Assembly: GCF_022539665.2 (NCBI RefSeq)
Contig: NC_081336.1
Span: 3,162,001-3,226,000 of the forward strand
Reading direction: 5' to 3'
Source of the DNA: Daphnia carinata
Lineage: Eukaryota > Arthropoda > Branchiopoda > Diplostraca > Daphniidae
Length of the DNA stretch: 64,000 nucleotides
Shown here: positions 25,651-36,308 of the stretch, piece after piece
Layout of the letters: the number at the start of each line of letters is the position of its first letter
Position numbering within the stretch: position 1 is the first letter of the stretch
Notes under the pieces: generated by a model
Told to the model about the DNA's origin: nothing
The model's input: the letters and a program-made list of their open reading frames with translations, nothing else
Database searches by the model: none
Made by a program: the position numbers and the translations under genes

Positions 25651-28006
25651 GCTGTGTTCTAAATCGTAAAAGTAAAGAAAAAGAACTAGTTAGTGGGAAA
25701 TATAAGATAGTTGTTGTAACCAAACGTTGAAAGCAATTTGACTTACTTCTGCTGTCCGATGGCTAGAAAGACTAGGGCCAGCAAATAGGCAGCAGACGGC
25801 TAACAGTTGGCAATTCTATGGTTGAATGTTCAATTTAAATAAAAAAGCAAACTATATGAGGCATAAGAAAAATTCAAAATACCAGTAGAAATTGTGTTGA
25901 GGTACATGTCTGTGTCTGTTGGTAGGCTAAGTAGAGATTACAACTGCCAAAATGACTGTCATTACAGTTGACACTGCAACGAAGATGAATATGGGGCACC
26001 ACTCAGATCACGATTGACAGCAGACCATGAGTGGTTAAAGAGTAGAAGAACGATATTATGGTATTCCTACCCATAGGATTTGCATCTTTGGTGACATTCC
26101 TCAACGGGAAGTATTCTTTACAAATGAAGTTTCATGAGCTAAACCTTAAAAGCAAACTCCGTCAATGAGATTCTGATAACAAAACATTAGTCTTATACCT
26201 CTCAATGAGCACTGGTATAGTTTGATGAATGCAACATAGTAGGTTGCTAATAGTTTTTTGGTTTGACAGCTGGCATAGGTGATTACAAGATATGTACCAT
26301 AAACACCAAGCATTCTGTGGGCTTCACTTCCAAAACACACTCAGGGATGAAAACGAACAGAAGCATCATTAGATTTTCTTGAGTTTTCCATTGGAATATG
26401 ACATATTTAACAGAAACTTTCGAACACAGCTTTCACCGCTCCCATATAGTCAGCAAGTAAATAGTGGCACAGCAGCGTCATCTTGTTTTCCAATTAACAA
26501 CCGAAAAATTCATCAAAATTGAAAATCTTGCTTTTTTGAGACGGGAACTGCACTGATGTGAACTCTTTAAACATACTTTTAGAGCGTGAATCTCCACCCA
26601 CCTCCATATTGGCTACTACCATTTCAATTTTATTTTAACAAATACAGCGACCAAAACCACGAACGGCATTTTAAAAATATAGCGATTTAACATGTTTTTG
26701 AGCCCGATTTTTTTTACTGTCTTTTATTTATTTATCCAAAAACCTAGATATTTCTAGGATAATACATGATTTGGGTTCACAGTTCAACAAGGATGCTGAT
26801 TGCGCTTCACACACATCTAGAAATTTCGCAAGTTGACGTATCTCTGGATTGTTAGCTAGTCAACACCTGTATGATAATACACTTTTCTTTTTTTGAACAG
26901 CTGCAATGGTATTTCGGTTATAAGCTCCACGGCAAAATTTGTCCATTGAGACAAGGACGCCAATTGTGCGTTATCTTGTGTCTATTTTCAATTAAATGAA
27001 TACGCCGTCACTTTTCTGCTCGGAAGAGCTCACTTTGGCCTGGAATATTGTTTTGAATTGTGTAATTAGTATACATTGCATACATTAGATTGAATCAATT
27101 ACTTTTTGGCATACGTTCTTTAATTGTGTGAGGCTGCCAAATCGTCGACAGGCGGTATCTAAAGGAGGAAATCAACTAAGAGCTTGCGGACTCCATCAAT
27201 AAATGCAAAACTATTAAAAAATTATAAAGATAGCCTGAAACCAAATTGTAAAGAAAATTTAATTTTAGTTTCCAGCACTTCAGTACAGGTATCATCGTCA
27301 ACGTGGGCGCAGGTGATTTTTCCATGTTCATTGTATCAGGTCACCAACTTCTACTAGATGAGTCAAGATGAAATGAGGTTACACGAACAAAAAATTAACC
27401 ATACAATTCAACTGATAGATAAGAATACCATGATGCGTGGAAGTGAAATACACCCCATCACAACTGTTAAAACTGTCAGAACATTCACCACCCATGCAAA
27501 ACATTTTCTGATTCATTGATGTTCATCACCTAGCCTATACCAAGAAAACCAAACACAATTAGTGCGGAACATTTTGCTGATGAAAGTTAACATTACCTGA
27601 CAAATTTACTGCAGACTAGCAATTCCTGATGGATTCCCACACAACATTCCAGATAAACAAAACAGTAGTAATTCCTAAACAAACATCTTGCAATAGTGGT
27701 AAATATAATGCAGTAACTGGTAAATATAACATCTCACATGAACAACAACTGTGAACGGAACCATTCGAAAATGAAGTAAACAATTTCAAAAAATGAATTT
27801 GCACAAAAAGGATTTTAACTAAAAAAACTACTAGAGAACCAAGTTTTTCCTTCCACCTTTTCCTAATTTTAAAATCAATTAAAGAAACATAATTGTTAAG
27901 CAAATCTCACTGTGTACCTTTTTGTTGGTTCAATTTGGAAATGGCTTACTAGTTGGAATAACTTTTTTTTCTTTTACCCCAAATTTGCTTTCCGGGCAGC
28001 GCACTT
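25651..28006. other. AT-rich stretch without a supported gene
   Basis: Scattered short open frames only. Parts look like decayed coding or element sequence, but nothing could be matched to a family. Confidence 0.35.
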
Positions 28007-28750
28007 TTAACTTTCTCTGCTGATCACAGTATCTGCATGACCCGCTGCAGAATTATCACAAGTGAAGAGGAAATCGGGTAGGAGGAAATAATTGTTTTGG
28101 TACTGAGCCTCCGTCAACTTTCTTTCCCAATTCTTATAATTACGAATCTGCCTTTAGAAACATAAAACAAGAATCAGTATAAATTTCTTGTCAATCGAAT
28201 TACGTAAAACTGTGGAATCCTAGACATAATATTTTGCAAACTCTTCAAATCCCTTGAAAGCAGAAAACTTTCTGCTAAAAGATCCATGTAAGCCACATAC
28301 AGGTCAACTGGTACTTCCTTTTCGACTGGCATTGGCAGTGATAAATAACAAGTAGGATCAAATGCAACTGGGACCCCATCGGACCCCAGACACACCAAAG
28401 CCAATTTCAATACCCAACTAAAGAGATCTACTACTACAGAATCTTTCTGTATTATTCTACTTATGATAAAATACCCAACATTCATGTGCAGCTTCCTGAA
28501 AAATAAAATGAGTTGGAACACAAATGAACCTTGCTAATAAAAAAAAATTAGCTATTTCACCTATATTTTGTCAGTGTCCATCGATGCAAGACTTCTTCAA
28601 AATCGGATTCAGATGTTCGTCTAAGCCCCCCAGAACAACGTAGAGTAGTTCTCGCGAAGCAGGATGCTGGTATCCGGGAAACTGCGGAACAAATCTACCG
28701 ACTTGCAACATACCCAATTCAAAATCGTTATGATGCACAAGTTAAAAACC
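28007..28750 (-). CDS. Unrecognised minus-strand gene or gene relic, three exons
   Basis: Transcript order: exon A about 28561-28750 (reading ...LRRTSESDFEEVLHRWTLTKY), exon B 28204-28495 (starting KLHMNVGYFIISRIIQ, including VAFDPTCYLSLPMPVEKEVP and SRDLKSLQNIMSRIPQFY), exon C 28007-28147 (IRNYKNWERKLTEAQ, ending ISRES then TAA). Phases agree across both introns (A to B phase 2, B to C phase 0). In exon A a different frame upstream (FVPQFPGYQHPASRELLYVV) also looks coding and meets this one at a run of six G, which suggests a one-base frameshift or a missed intron. The protein looks soluble and mostly helical. I do not recognise the family. Confidence 0.45.
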
Positions 28751-29682
28751 TAGCTTTTACAAAGCAAGTAAATGGTATACCTTAAATACACTCGAAGGTA
28801 ATGCATGGTCACCTTGGCAAGGTGTTCGCCAGATCACATCGTTCGTACAACATGGCGGCGAGCATTTGCAGTTCCTCCCTTGAATTTCACCTACAAAAAG
28901 GAAGGTCTGCCACGTTCGGCTGCCGTGATATAACCAGCCGCTACGACGCCATGTTAAATGTTGCCATCAGCAGCTCAGCTCAGCACAGCACCTGGGCCAC
29001 CTACCGACTATCCCCCTACGATACTAAAGCAAATGTTTTGTTTGACAAATACGACTTTAATTGGGCGTTAAGAATAATGAGTTTGTATAAATGAGCACTT
29101 CCTAAAAAGTTAAATTAAATTATAAATGAATTAATAACTGAATTAAAAAAAGAAATTAATGAATTTAGTCTATTGCAAATTTGCTACATCTTTTGCGGGT
29201 GACAGTAATAAAAAGAAAAAAAGGAAAGAAAAAATAAAATAAAACAAATGCAAGGAAAATTTGTTGCCAATGAAAAAAGAAGTTAAAATGGGATGGGAAG
29301 AAAAAAAAATCTAGAAATAAACCACAAAAAAAACCAAAACAGAAAGACTAAGAACTTAATCTATTTAACTATATGTGCGTTAGTTCGTACGATGTTTCGC
29401 CGACTGGATCATTCGCAACGTGACGTTTCTAATAATAATTATACATCTACTTACTAATGCCATCAACATTCGTTTTTCAAAATACGGAATTACATGACAT
29501 CACGCATTTTACCGCCTACTCCCTCCGAGACTCTTACGACGCTATACACAATTTTTATCAAAATCTTTTGGTTATGGGGAACTTACTGAACAATGAGTCG
29601 TGTAATTTTTTTGTTTTCAATCTATTTTACAGAAGCCAAACCATTACCTGTATGCACCATCATTGGCGAGAGCGGTAGGTTG
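28751..29682. other. A-rich flank
   Basis: On the minus strand an ATG near 28853 opens a short coding-like stretch (LYERCDLANTLP) with a GTGACC donor; it might be a first exon of the gene at 28.0-28.75 kb. The remainder is A/T-rich with many A tracts (29110-29340) and no feature. Confidence 0.3.
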
Positions 29683-31437
29683 TCAGGGTAGGCCGAATCT
29701 TTTCATAAGTTTATCCTGTTCCGTGAGATCTTTTCTAACTTTTGTCCTCATGTAAAAGATGGGGCAATCTCGGCTAAATGTGACAAATGATTAGTATTAA
29801 GTATGTAACATGATTATGACATCACTCAAACTGTTTACTTGGAACAAAGAATCTCTTCGTTGAGATTTCCCTGGCACCGTTGACATTCTGTCCATAAACG
29901 ATTAAACTTCTCTTCGAGAGCATAAAGTTGGCCAATTTCCCTCTGGTAGAACTCCGATTCTTTCGGCTTGCAAAATCTGTTTAATTGGAACAGTAATTTT
30001 AACAAACATCGCCGAGTTAGGCAGAAATTAGACTTACTTGCATACAGCACTATCGTCTGGAAGGACGGTTTTGCATCCAACACAGGTGGATTTGCATGTG
30101 GTAAAGCTAGCCAATCCACCAATTTTTGAAGTAACAACTGAAGGCGTCCGGGTATGGTAACCATCTACGGACGCCATCTACGATCGGAATACAAACGGTT
30201 CAATTATGTCAAGCAAATAAATGCGATGAGTCCGTGTTTACGTAGCAACAATGATTCCGCTTTAGATCCAAGTATGGGTTCAAAAATCCAAACAAAGGGT
30301 TTTGAAAGCTGATTTTCCAAATAGTATTGGGCATCAATAGGTACGCTGTGTTCCAGGACAAAAATCGGGTCTTCCGCCTAAAGAAGACGTATGAAAACTT
30401 AATAGTTCATGAGAAATTTGAAATCCAAAGACAAACCTTGAGGTTCGTTTTTAGCAGCTGCGATAATGATATACGGAACTCGATCCCCTAATTTTGGGGT
30501 TGTACCAGCATCTCGCTTACGCATCTTGTGAGCTAGTTCCACATGTGCTTGTTTGCTGGCGTGGTCTTTATCTGTTTTAGTCAGCTCCTTTTTTATAAAA
30601 GAAGGCAAACGGATAAAATCACAGTATTCCAAAACATAGTTACGCTCTACCTTGGTGATCACCAGAAGTGAGATATCGACTTTGTTGCACAGCAAGTCGG
30701 GAAATTGTTTGTTTGGCGTATTCTAAGGCTCCATCTAGGTCTCTAAGAGAAAATATCAAACCCTCAAACTTCGAATACTAAAATCGATGACTTTTTGTTT
30801 ACCGCTCCATCAAAATTTTCTGCAGACAGCTATTGATAAGATTGGCAACGAGTTGGCAATTATCACGACGAACGGTTTCTATATCTTTACAATCCATTTT
30901 ATCAAGCTCTTCAGGTTTGGTCCAATACAATCCTGCATACCTGTGAAGACAGAAACAGTCAGTACAACTGGTATCTCACCTAACAAGTCTTTATAAATCA
31001 GAACCGTAATTACCTCTTTTTGTTGATCAATAAATAGGGGTAATAGACTTTTCCCAGTTCCAAATCAATGGGTTTGACAAATTTTGCCGACACAAATGCG
31101 ACAGCTTCTCGGCCTAATTCCATGGCTTCGGCCACCGTGGGTACACCGAATTTCACCATTACGGAATCTGTGTTACCATAGGTTACCTGACGTGATATTA
31201 AATTAAAAGAAAATCCATTAGTCAGTACTTCTGCAAATAATTATTCATAATCCAGGGATATTACTTTGGCGTCATGGGCATAGCCATTCTCGACGCAAAA
31301 TTTAGACTCCACATCCTCTCTTGTTTTCTCAATCATAGTTCTGCCAAAAGCCGTCACACTTTGCCAAATTTCCAGACAAGGCAATTTTCCGACTTGGGCG
31401 CCAGTGAAACCGTAAACATACAAACACGACGGATTCC
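29683..31437 (-). pseudogene. POLD1: C-terminal half of DNA polymerase delta catalytic subunit, disabled
   Basis: Transcript order: 31265-31437, 31014-31186, 30803-30940, 30651-30742, 30437-30587, 30242-30370, 30038-30164, 29839-29976, 29683-29773, all with usable splice sites. Family blocks: [70 protein letters not shown], the CysA zinc site CVGCKTVLPDD...C.FC, ECQRCQGNLNEE, and [16 protein letters not shown] (CysB, Fe-S site). Three defects are visible. The first is the N-terminal half, meaning the exonuclease domain and the first polymerase motifs, which is absent. The second is motif C, which reads YGNTDS where YGDTDS is invariant, removing a metal-binding Asp. The third is an extra C in ATTTCCCGACTTG near 30690 that breaks the frame before [15 protein letters not shown]. 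Upstream it joins a vasa relic through one intron. Confidence 0.85.
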
Positions 31438-31501
31438 CTACAGAGAAACAAATAGCATTACATCAGTCAAATCTCATATTCAAAAGCCATCGAGAACATA
31501 C

Positions 31502-32800
31502 TTTCGGAGGCATCGTTGGATGGTTGACAATTTTTTCAATATCGGGACCGAAACCCATAAAGCATTCGATCAGCTTCGTCCAAAATTAAAAACCTGGCCG
31601 TCGAGAAGTAAAATACTACAAGGTCGAGAAAATCCTCGAGTCGCCCCGCAGTCGCGACAAGAGTATTGCACCCAGCTTGAAGATTTGACCGCTGATGGCT
31701 CGTGACAGTTCCTTCATATATAATGACAGATTTTAAAACCGCCGCCTATATGAAGAAATGTGAAATTTTAGATGACTTAATCAACGAATGTCACGAAGGG
31801 TTTGTTGAGTATCTTAGATGCAATTGAACCTTTTAGCAGTCGCAATCACCGACGTGCCTACTCAAAATTAATTTTTTCCTCAACTTACCCAGTTCATACC
31901 GACCCATTCGAATCAAGTTAGTGTTAGCGAGGGCATCAAGGTTTCAAAATTACACAGCGTTAATTAATTGGATTACCGTTTTGCCGGAGCCCCTGACAGC
32001 AAAAGCAATCAAATCTCTTTTGGAAAGAGTAACTGCAACTGAAGCTTTCTGTACAGGTGTTGGTTCTATGCAGCCAGAATTCTTAATGTTTTGAAGTAAT
32101 GGGCGCAGGCCGGCTTCTTCGAGTGATGTTATGTATTGAGGTACATCTTTTCCTGTAACCTAAAGCAAACCCAATAGATATTTTCAACTCATAAATTACT
32201 GTTTCGAAAAATGCCTTACCTGGATTCGATGGAGAACGACTTTATCAAAATTGTTAAAGCGTTCCCCACAGACGATCCCACTTAAACAGTTCCTTTACAT
32301 CGCATGTCACAGCTTCCGGAATATATTGTTCACGCGGCTTTCCGTTTTTCGTCAATTCACGAATAGATTCGTGCAGCCTTTCGAGGTGTGGCCAACTTTA
32401 TGACACTAGGGGTAAGACAATGAACACTGGAACATAAAATATTTTTTGTGAAGATACAATTGATGTTTACCTTGGAACACTTGCCATCACCAATGAACCC
32501 TCCTTGTGGAAAATGCCTTGCTACATGGCCCACTTCTTGGTTGGAAATGAACACTAAACTTTAGTAAAAGAAAACTAGATATGAGTCTCATATTCACCTT
32601 ATGACACCTACATGCTCGACTCCCACCTCCTCCTTGTGGGCACCACATGGAAAAATGTCCTTTTCCAAACTGCTTAATAACTATGGATTAGCCAGACTAG
32701 AATGTACTAACCCGAATAGTATTTTTATTTATCTTACCTCATGGCAAGTACGACTTCCACCAACTAATCTTTCGAAGACAACAAAATTTGTCCAACTCAA
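31502..32800 (-). pseudogene. vas: Degenerate vasa-like DEAD-box helicase with CCHC knuckles
   Basis: Pieces in vasa order on the minus strand. Decayed zinc knuckles come first (GHFSMWCPQGGGGSRAC near 32610-32650; VGHVARHFPQGGF with GDGKCSK near 32470-32550). Then come GKPREQYIPE and NNFDKVVLHRIQ near 32215-32390, and VTGKDVPQYI, EEAGLRPLLQNIKNSG, PTPVQKA and GSGKT in exon 31977-32157. NTNLIRMGRYEL lies near 31895-31945. [26 protein letters not shown] and GFGPDIEKIVNHPTMPPK span 31502-31690. Motif I reads AVRGSGKT instead of AQTGSGKT. There is a frameshift at GTGGGG near 32265 and a two-base loss after RML, and motifs III-VI are missing. The last exon ends at 31502 with a GTATGT donor and is followed, 64 nt on, by the first POLD1 exon. 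Confidence 0.75.
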
Positions 32801-33160
32801 AATTATTCAAACATTAGTATGAGCTATTAATTATTATCTATTAGCGTACCTTGATAAGCGTTGAAAAGTGAGTAAATTAAACGCCAAAAATCGCCAAAGC
32901 CACGAAGTCAAGAAGCAAAATCAAGCGAGGAAGGCAGACTGCACGCGCTAAGCCAATCTAGAAAAATGCCTGAAAAACAACTGCCCGATGAGCCACGGTT
33001 TAAGGCGCCTCTTGTGGACGCAAAGGTAATTACGAGAAACTTTATCCGTCACAAATTAAATGTTTTTAAACAAATTTAAAGTAATCATCCAAATCAAGAA
33101 ACAATGCTTACCATCAAAGGTGGTATAAACAATAAAGGTAAATAAATAGATATGCAAGCT
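32801..33160 (+). other. Inner flank of the right arm with one exon-like sequence
   Basis: An ATG at 32966 opens a 20-codon frame (MPEKQLPDEPRFKAPLVDAK) ending at a GTAATT donor after 33025, which looks like a first coding exon on the plus strand. Its continuation would lie in or beyond the inverted-repeat arm and was not found, so the gene may have been cut by the arm. Confidence 0.35.
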
Positions 33161-35100
33161 AAATAAAAAAAAAGTTGGTAAACGTAATGTGTCAACACAG
33201 CGAAAACAAACAATGAAAGAAACAATTTTTGGAAAAAAAATTTTATAAAAAAAATTTTATTGACAATTCTCTGCACATTAGAATTATTTTTGCAACTTTA
33301 AAAAGGCACAATAGCCCTTTCAAAAGTTGCCGTCAACCCAGGCAGGGGGAGACACTGCCTTGTTGACCCACCGGGGAGATTACCCGGTGATTGGCTAAGA
33401 GAAGCCGGAAGAAGAGCCGAAGATTTGGAACATTTTTACTGGAGCGATTAACCTTTAGTTCGGATTTGTGGGTAGCCACGTCGCCCTCCGTGAACACATC
33501 ATCGGACTAAGCGGACCCCCACGTCCCCTTTCCGGCCAGAGCCCTCCAAACCTCGGTATATGTTATTTTTATATATACCGTACAGTAGGGGCATGACCCC
33601 CTACGGGCTTATTACGAGTCAAGGGGAAACGGGGCTACGGAAAGGAAGGGAGCCCAGATATGCACTTCAATTTTTTAAATATAAAATACCGTCTCGGGAA
33701 TCCGAATGAAGTACAGAAATGTCATGTCATCCATCCAATCATTACAATTTATTCAGTGTCTTGCCCCAACCAAGAATCTTTTCAGATCCAATGTTATTAT
33801 TTACCTATACTGAGAAAAGAAAAACAACACCATTAAGCATCTCAATTGTTGCTCATGTGACTTACATGACTCATAGATTCAACTTCTGGCAGAAGCTTGG
33901 GAAAGGCCATACAAATTGCAGATGAAAATCATTGTATAAGGCTCTTGAATGATAAAATAGCACCCGTAGAATGTTGCATTGTTGATAGTTGTGTTCCCAG
34001 TATGCTGAAAATCCTTTCCTATTGGATATATTTTTTTTTGTAGATTAGACATGGTTGGCAAAAAGGAGGAGAAATGCTTCGTCATAAATTCAAAAAATTT
34101 TCAAGAAAATTCTGTTCATACCTAAAGAGTCCATGTATGATGTTCATCGCTGCAATGCCAGCAAAGTGAAACATCTTTAGGGCCATTTAAGTACCCAGCT
34201 TCACCAACACTCTGAATGTAAAGGACAAGTTGTTGTTTAGCAAGAGAAGCAGAATTATTTGAGGCTTCTAGCTGTGACAGAACTATAAGGGATTGCTGTT
34301 ATACAAGATTCATTTACACAAGATGGTACTTCTCATTAGACAATGTGCATACTCTATTACTTTACCTCATACCTTAATGGTAATGCACTCTGTGTTTTTT
34401 CAACTGTAGGCTCACTCTTCCATCCTGTAACACTTCCAGACTTGACTTGATCCCCCGCTAAAATTCTGTGAATGCAAAATAATAGCATTAAAAATACTTT
34501 TACGATAGACAAAAAACCGAAAAGTACCTAATCCATGTTTAATGTTGAACCTATGCCATTTCTGGGTTTCCGTAACACACCCATTTTCGGCAGTCTTTAT
34601 AGTAATATTAATCAAAGCCACATGTACCACTATGAAATGGATGTTGAAAAGCAAATAAAAACCTGTTGAGATGGATATCAGGAGAATCAGAATAGACCTC
34701 AATCAACTTCAATTATTCCCTTCCCTATAGTACTTAGTGACATAGCATAATAGATATACTTGCCTCAATTCAGAACCATAGACCAACAGAAAAGAACACA
34801 GAAATGTAGCTGTGAAAGCAGATCACTTTAAAACACAGGATCAGGTATAGATCACCTAAGAGGAGACCTAAAATGCAAAGGCAAAAATATTGGGCAGGAT
34901 TGCAGTTTACCAAGCATAGTAGCAAAATAAAATAATTATCAAAGAAAAACATATGCACACTTGACTTGCCGAATGGGTGAAGTTTGATGCAATCTATGGC
35001 AATCCGTTTTAACCCCCCCCCCCCCCAAAAAAAAAAAAAAAATATCGGCCTTTCTTTCTGTTTTACTGCTATCGACCGGTAGATGGCGATTGCCATAATA
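33161..35100 (-). repeat. Right arm of the 1.9 kb inverted repeat
   Basis: Reverse complement of 22556-24503 over its whole length, including the G/T tracts (here a C run of about 14 and an A run of about 17 at 35013-35042). Lengths differ by a few bases. One difference is the short outer segment present only in the left arm (about 20 nt after ATTATGGCAATC). Confidence 0.93.
34110..34702 (-). pseudogene. POLR3A: RNA polymerase III largest subunit fragment (right arm copy)
   Basis: Same three blocks as in the left arm on the opposite strand, with the same breaks, so the breaks predate the arm duplication. One visible difference: the left arm has GGTGTGGTACGG where this arm reads GGTGTGTTACGG. 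Confidence 0.58.
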
Positions 35101-36308
35101 CCATTCAGACGAGGGAAACTCAAATACACGTTGTCAACGTAAAAACAAAGTAAACAATGAGAATCACATGACAACAAAAAATAACAATAGTTCCATTTCG
35201 GAGGCTGATGAATCTGCACGCCATCTAGTGGAAATACCGTTTGGAAAGGTTTTAAAATAAGCCCGACAAGATAAGCATCGCAGTAGCGCTGTAGCGTAAT
35301 GGTGCGCTAGCATTGCGTCAAATACTCGGTGTATTTCAAAAATAATTAACTTCGTAAAAAAAAGTAGCAATTTATTCGGATCAGCATTCAATTTTGAGTA
35401 TACCCTGCGAAATTCAACCAATTCCGATGAGTGTCAGTTTTTTCAGAAAAAAAATTTAAGCCCGACCGAGAAAAGTCGGGCTTATTTAGTCGGACTTATT
35501 TAGTCGGGCTTAAAAATTTTTTTCGATCAGTGTAGTAGAGAATAAACTAGTAACGTGACCGATAGAAGGCGATAGCAGTAAAACAGAAAAATGATGCTCA
35601 ACCGTTGAACCATGAATCACATTTTTTACATTAAACGTTTGCCAGTAAATTCAAGATAACTTGTTTACACTTGCAATATAATTACCATTATTATAGCTCA
35701 ATCGTTGAGCAGCGGTAATACACGCCGAAGGTTCAGGGATCGATGCCGCAATGAAATTCAACTATAAATCAAAACAACAACAACAATGACGTGTGTAAAA
35801 GTTTTCGCAAGCAACCGAGCAATTTATTAATGCAGTCTCGACATTTATCGAGAAGACAGGCTACTTGTTTACACGGCTTCCGTTTTTGATACTGCTGTTG
35901 CCTGTGCGAGTAGTGTGATGGAAGATAAATGGCGACATTTTTAAGGGATTTTTTGTATTGTTAAATGAACAAATTTTATAAAAAATACATGCTACTCTTT
36001 TTTTTTTTTGCAGTAATACCTATTACCGGTAACGCATCAATTACTTGTCAGTACGATACAAGTAATAATGATCTTGAGTAGACTATTTTTCAAACATATG
36101 CAAAAATCAACTTTTCGTCGCACATTTGCTTTTGCCTCTGAATTTGGTTTTGAGCAAGTTTTGATTATTAAGGAATGCGAATGCTTTGTAAGGGGGAACA
36201 TGTTGAAGTAGGGCAGCATCTGTCAGAAAAAGTAGTTAACCTCAGGAAGCGTACGCAGTCGACTAACAAGTGATTTGGTGTATAGCAACTGTAAATGTAA
36301 GCTTACGT
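35101..36308. other. Repeat-rich noncoding stretch
   Basis: Contains two tRNA-like pieces (near 35283-35340 with TAGCGTAATGG, and near 35695-35755 with AGCTCAATCGTTGAGC), the foldback element below, and a fragment near 35563-35590 resembling the body of the left-arm MITE. No gene seen. Confidence 0.4.
35447..35523. mobile_element. Foldback element with nested GTCGGGCTTA repeats
   Basis: AAAAAAAATTTAAGCCCGAC (35447-35466) pairs with GTCGGGCTTAAAAATTTTTT at 35503-35522. Two further GTCGG(G/A)CTTA units lie between (35475 and 35489), so alternative hairpins can form. No coding capacity. Confidence 0.6.

Noticed and set aside
25160-25723. Long open frames on both strands across the minisatellite
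   Set aside because: The repeat unit lacks stops in several frames; the translated sequence is a simple repeat of Arg, Ser, Pro or Gly, Asp, Glu and no start context is seen.
30371-30378. Second frameshift in the POLD1 copy between exons at 30437 and 30377
   Set aside because: The TTTAG acceptor is out of phase, but the GGAAG acceptor seven bases on is in phase (reads DPIFVLEHS), so no frameshift is needed there.
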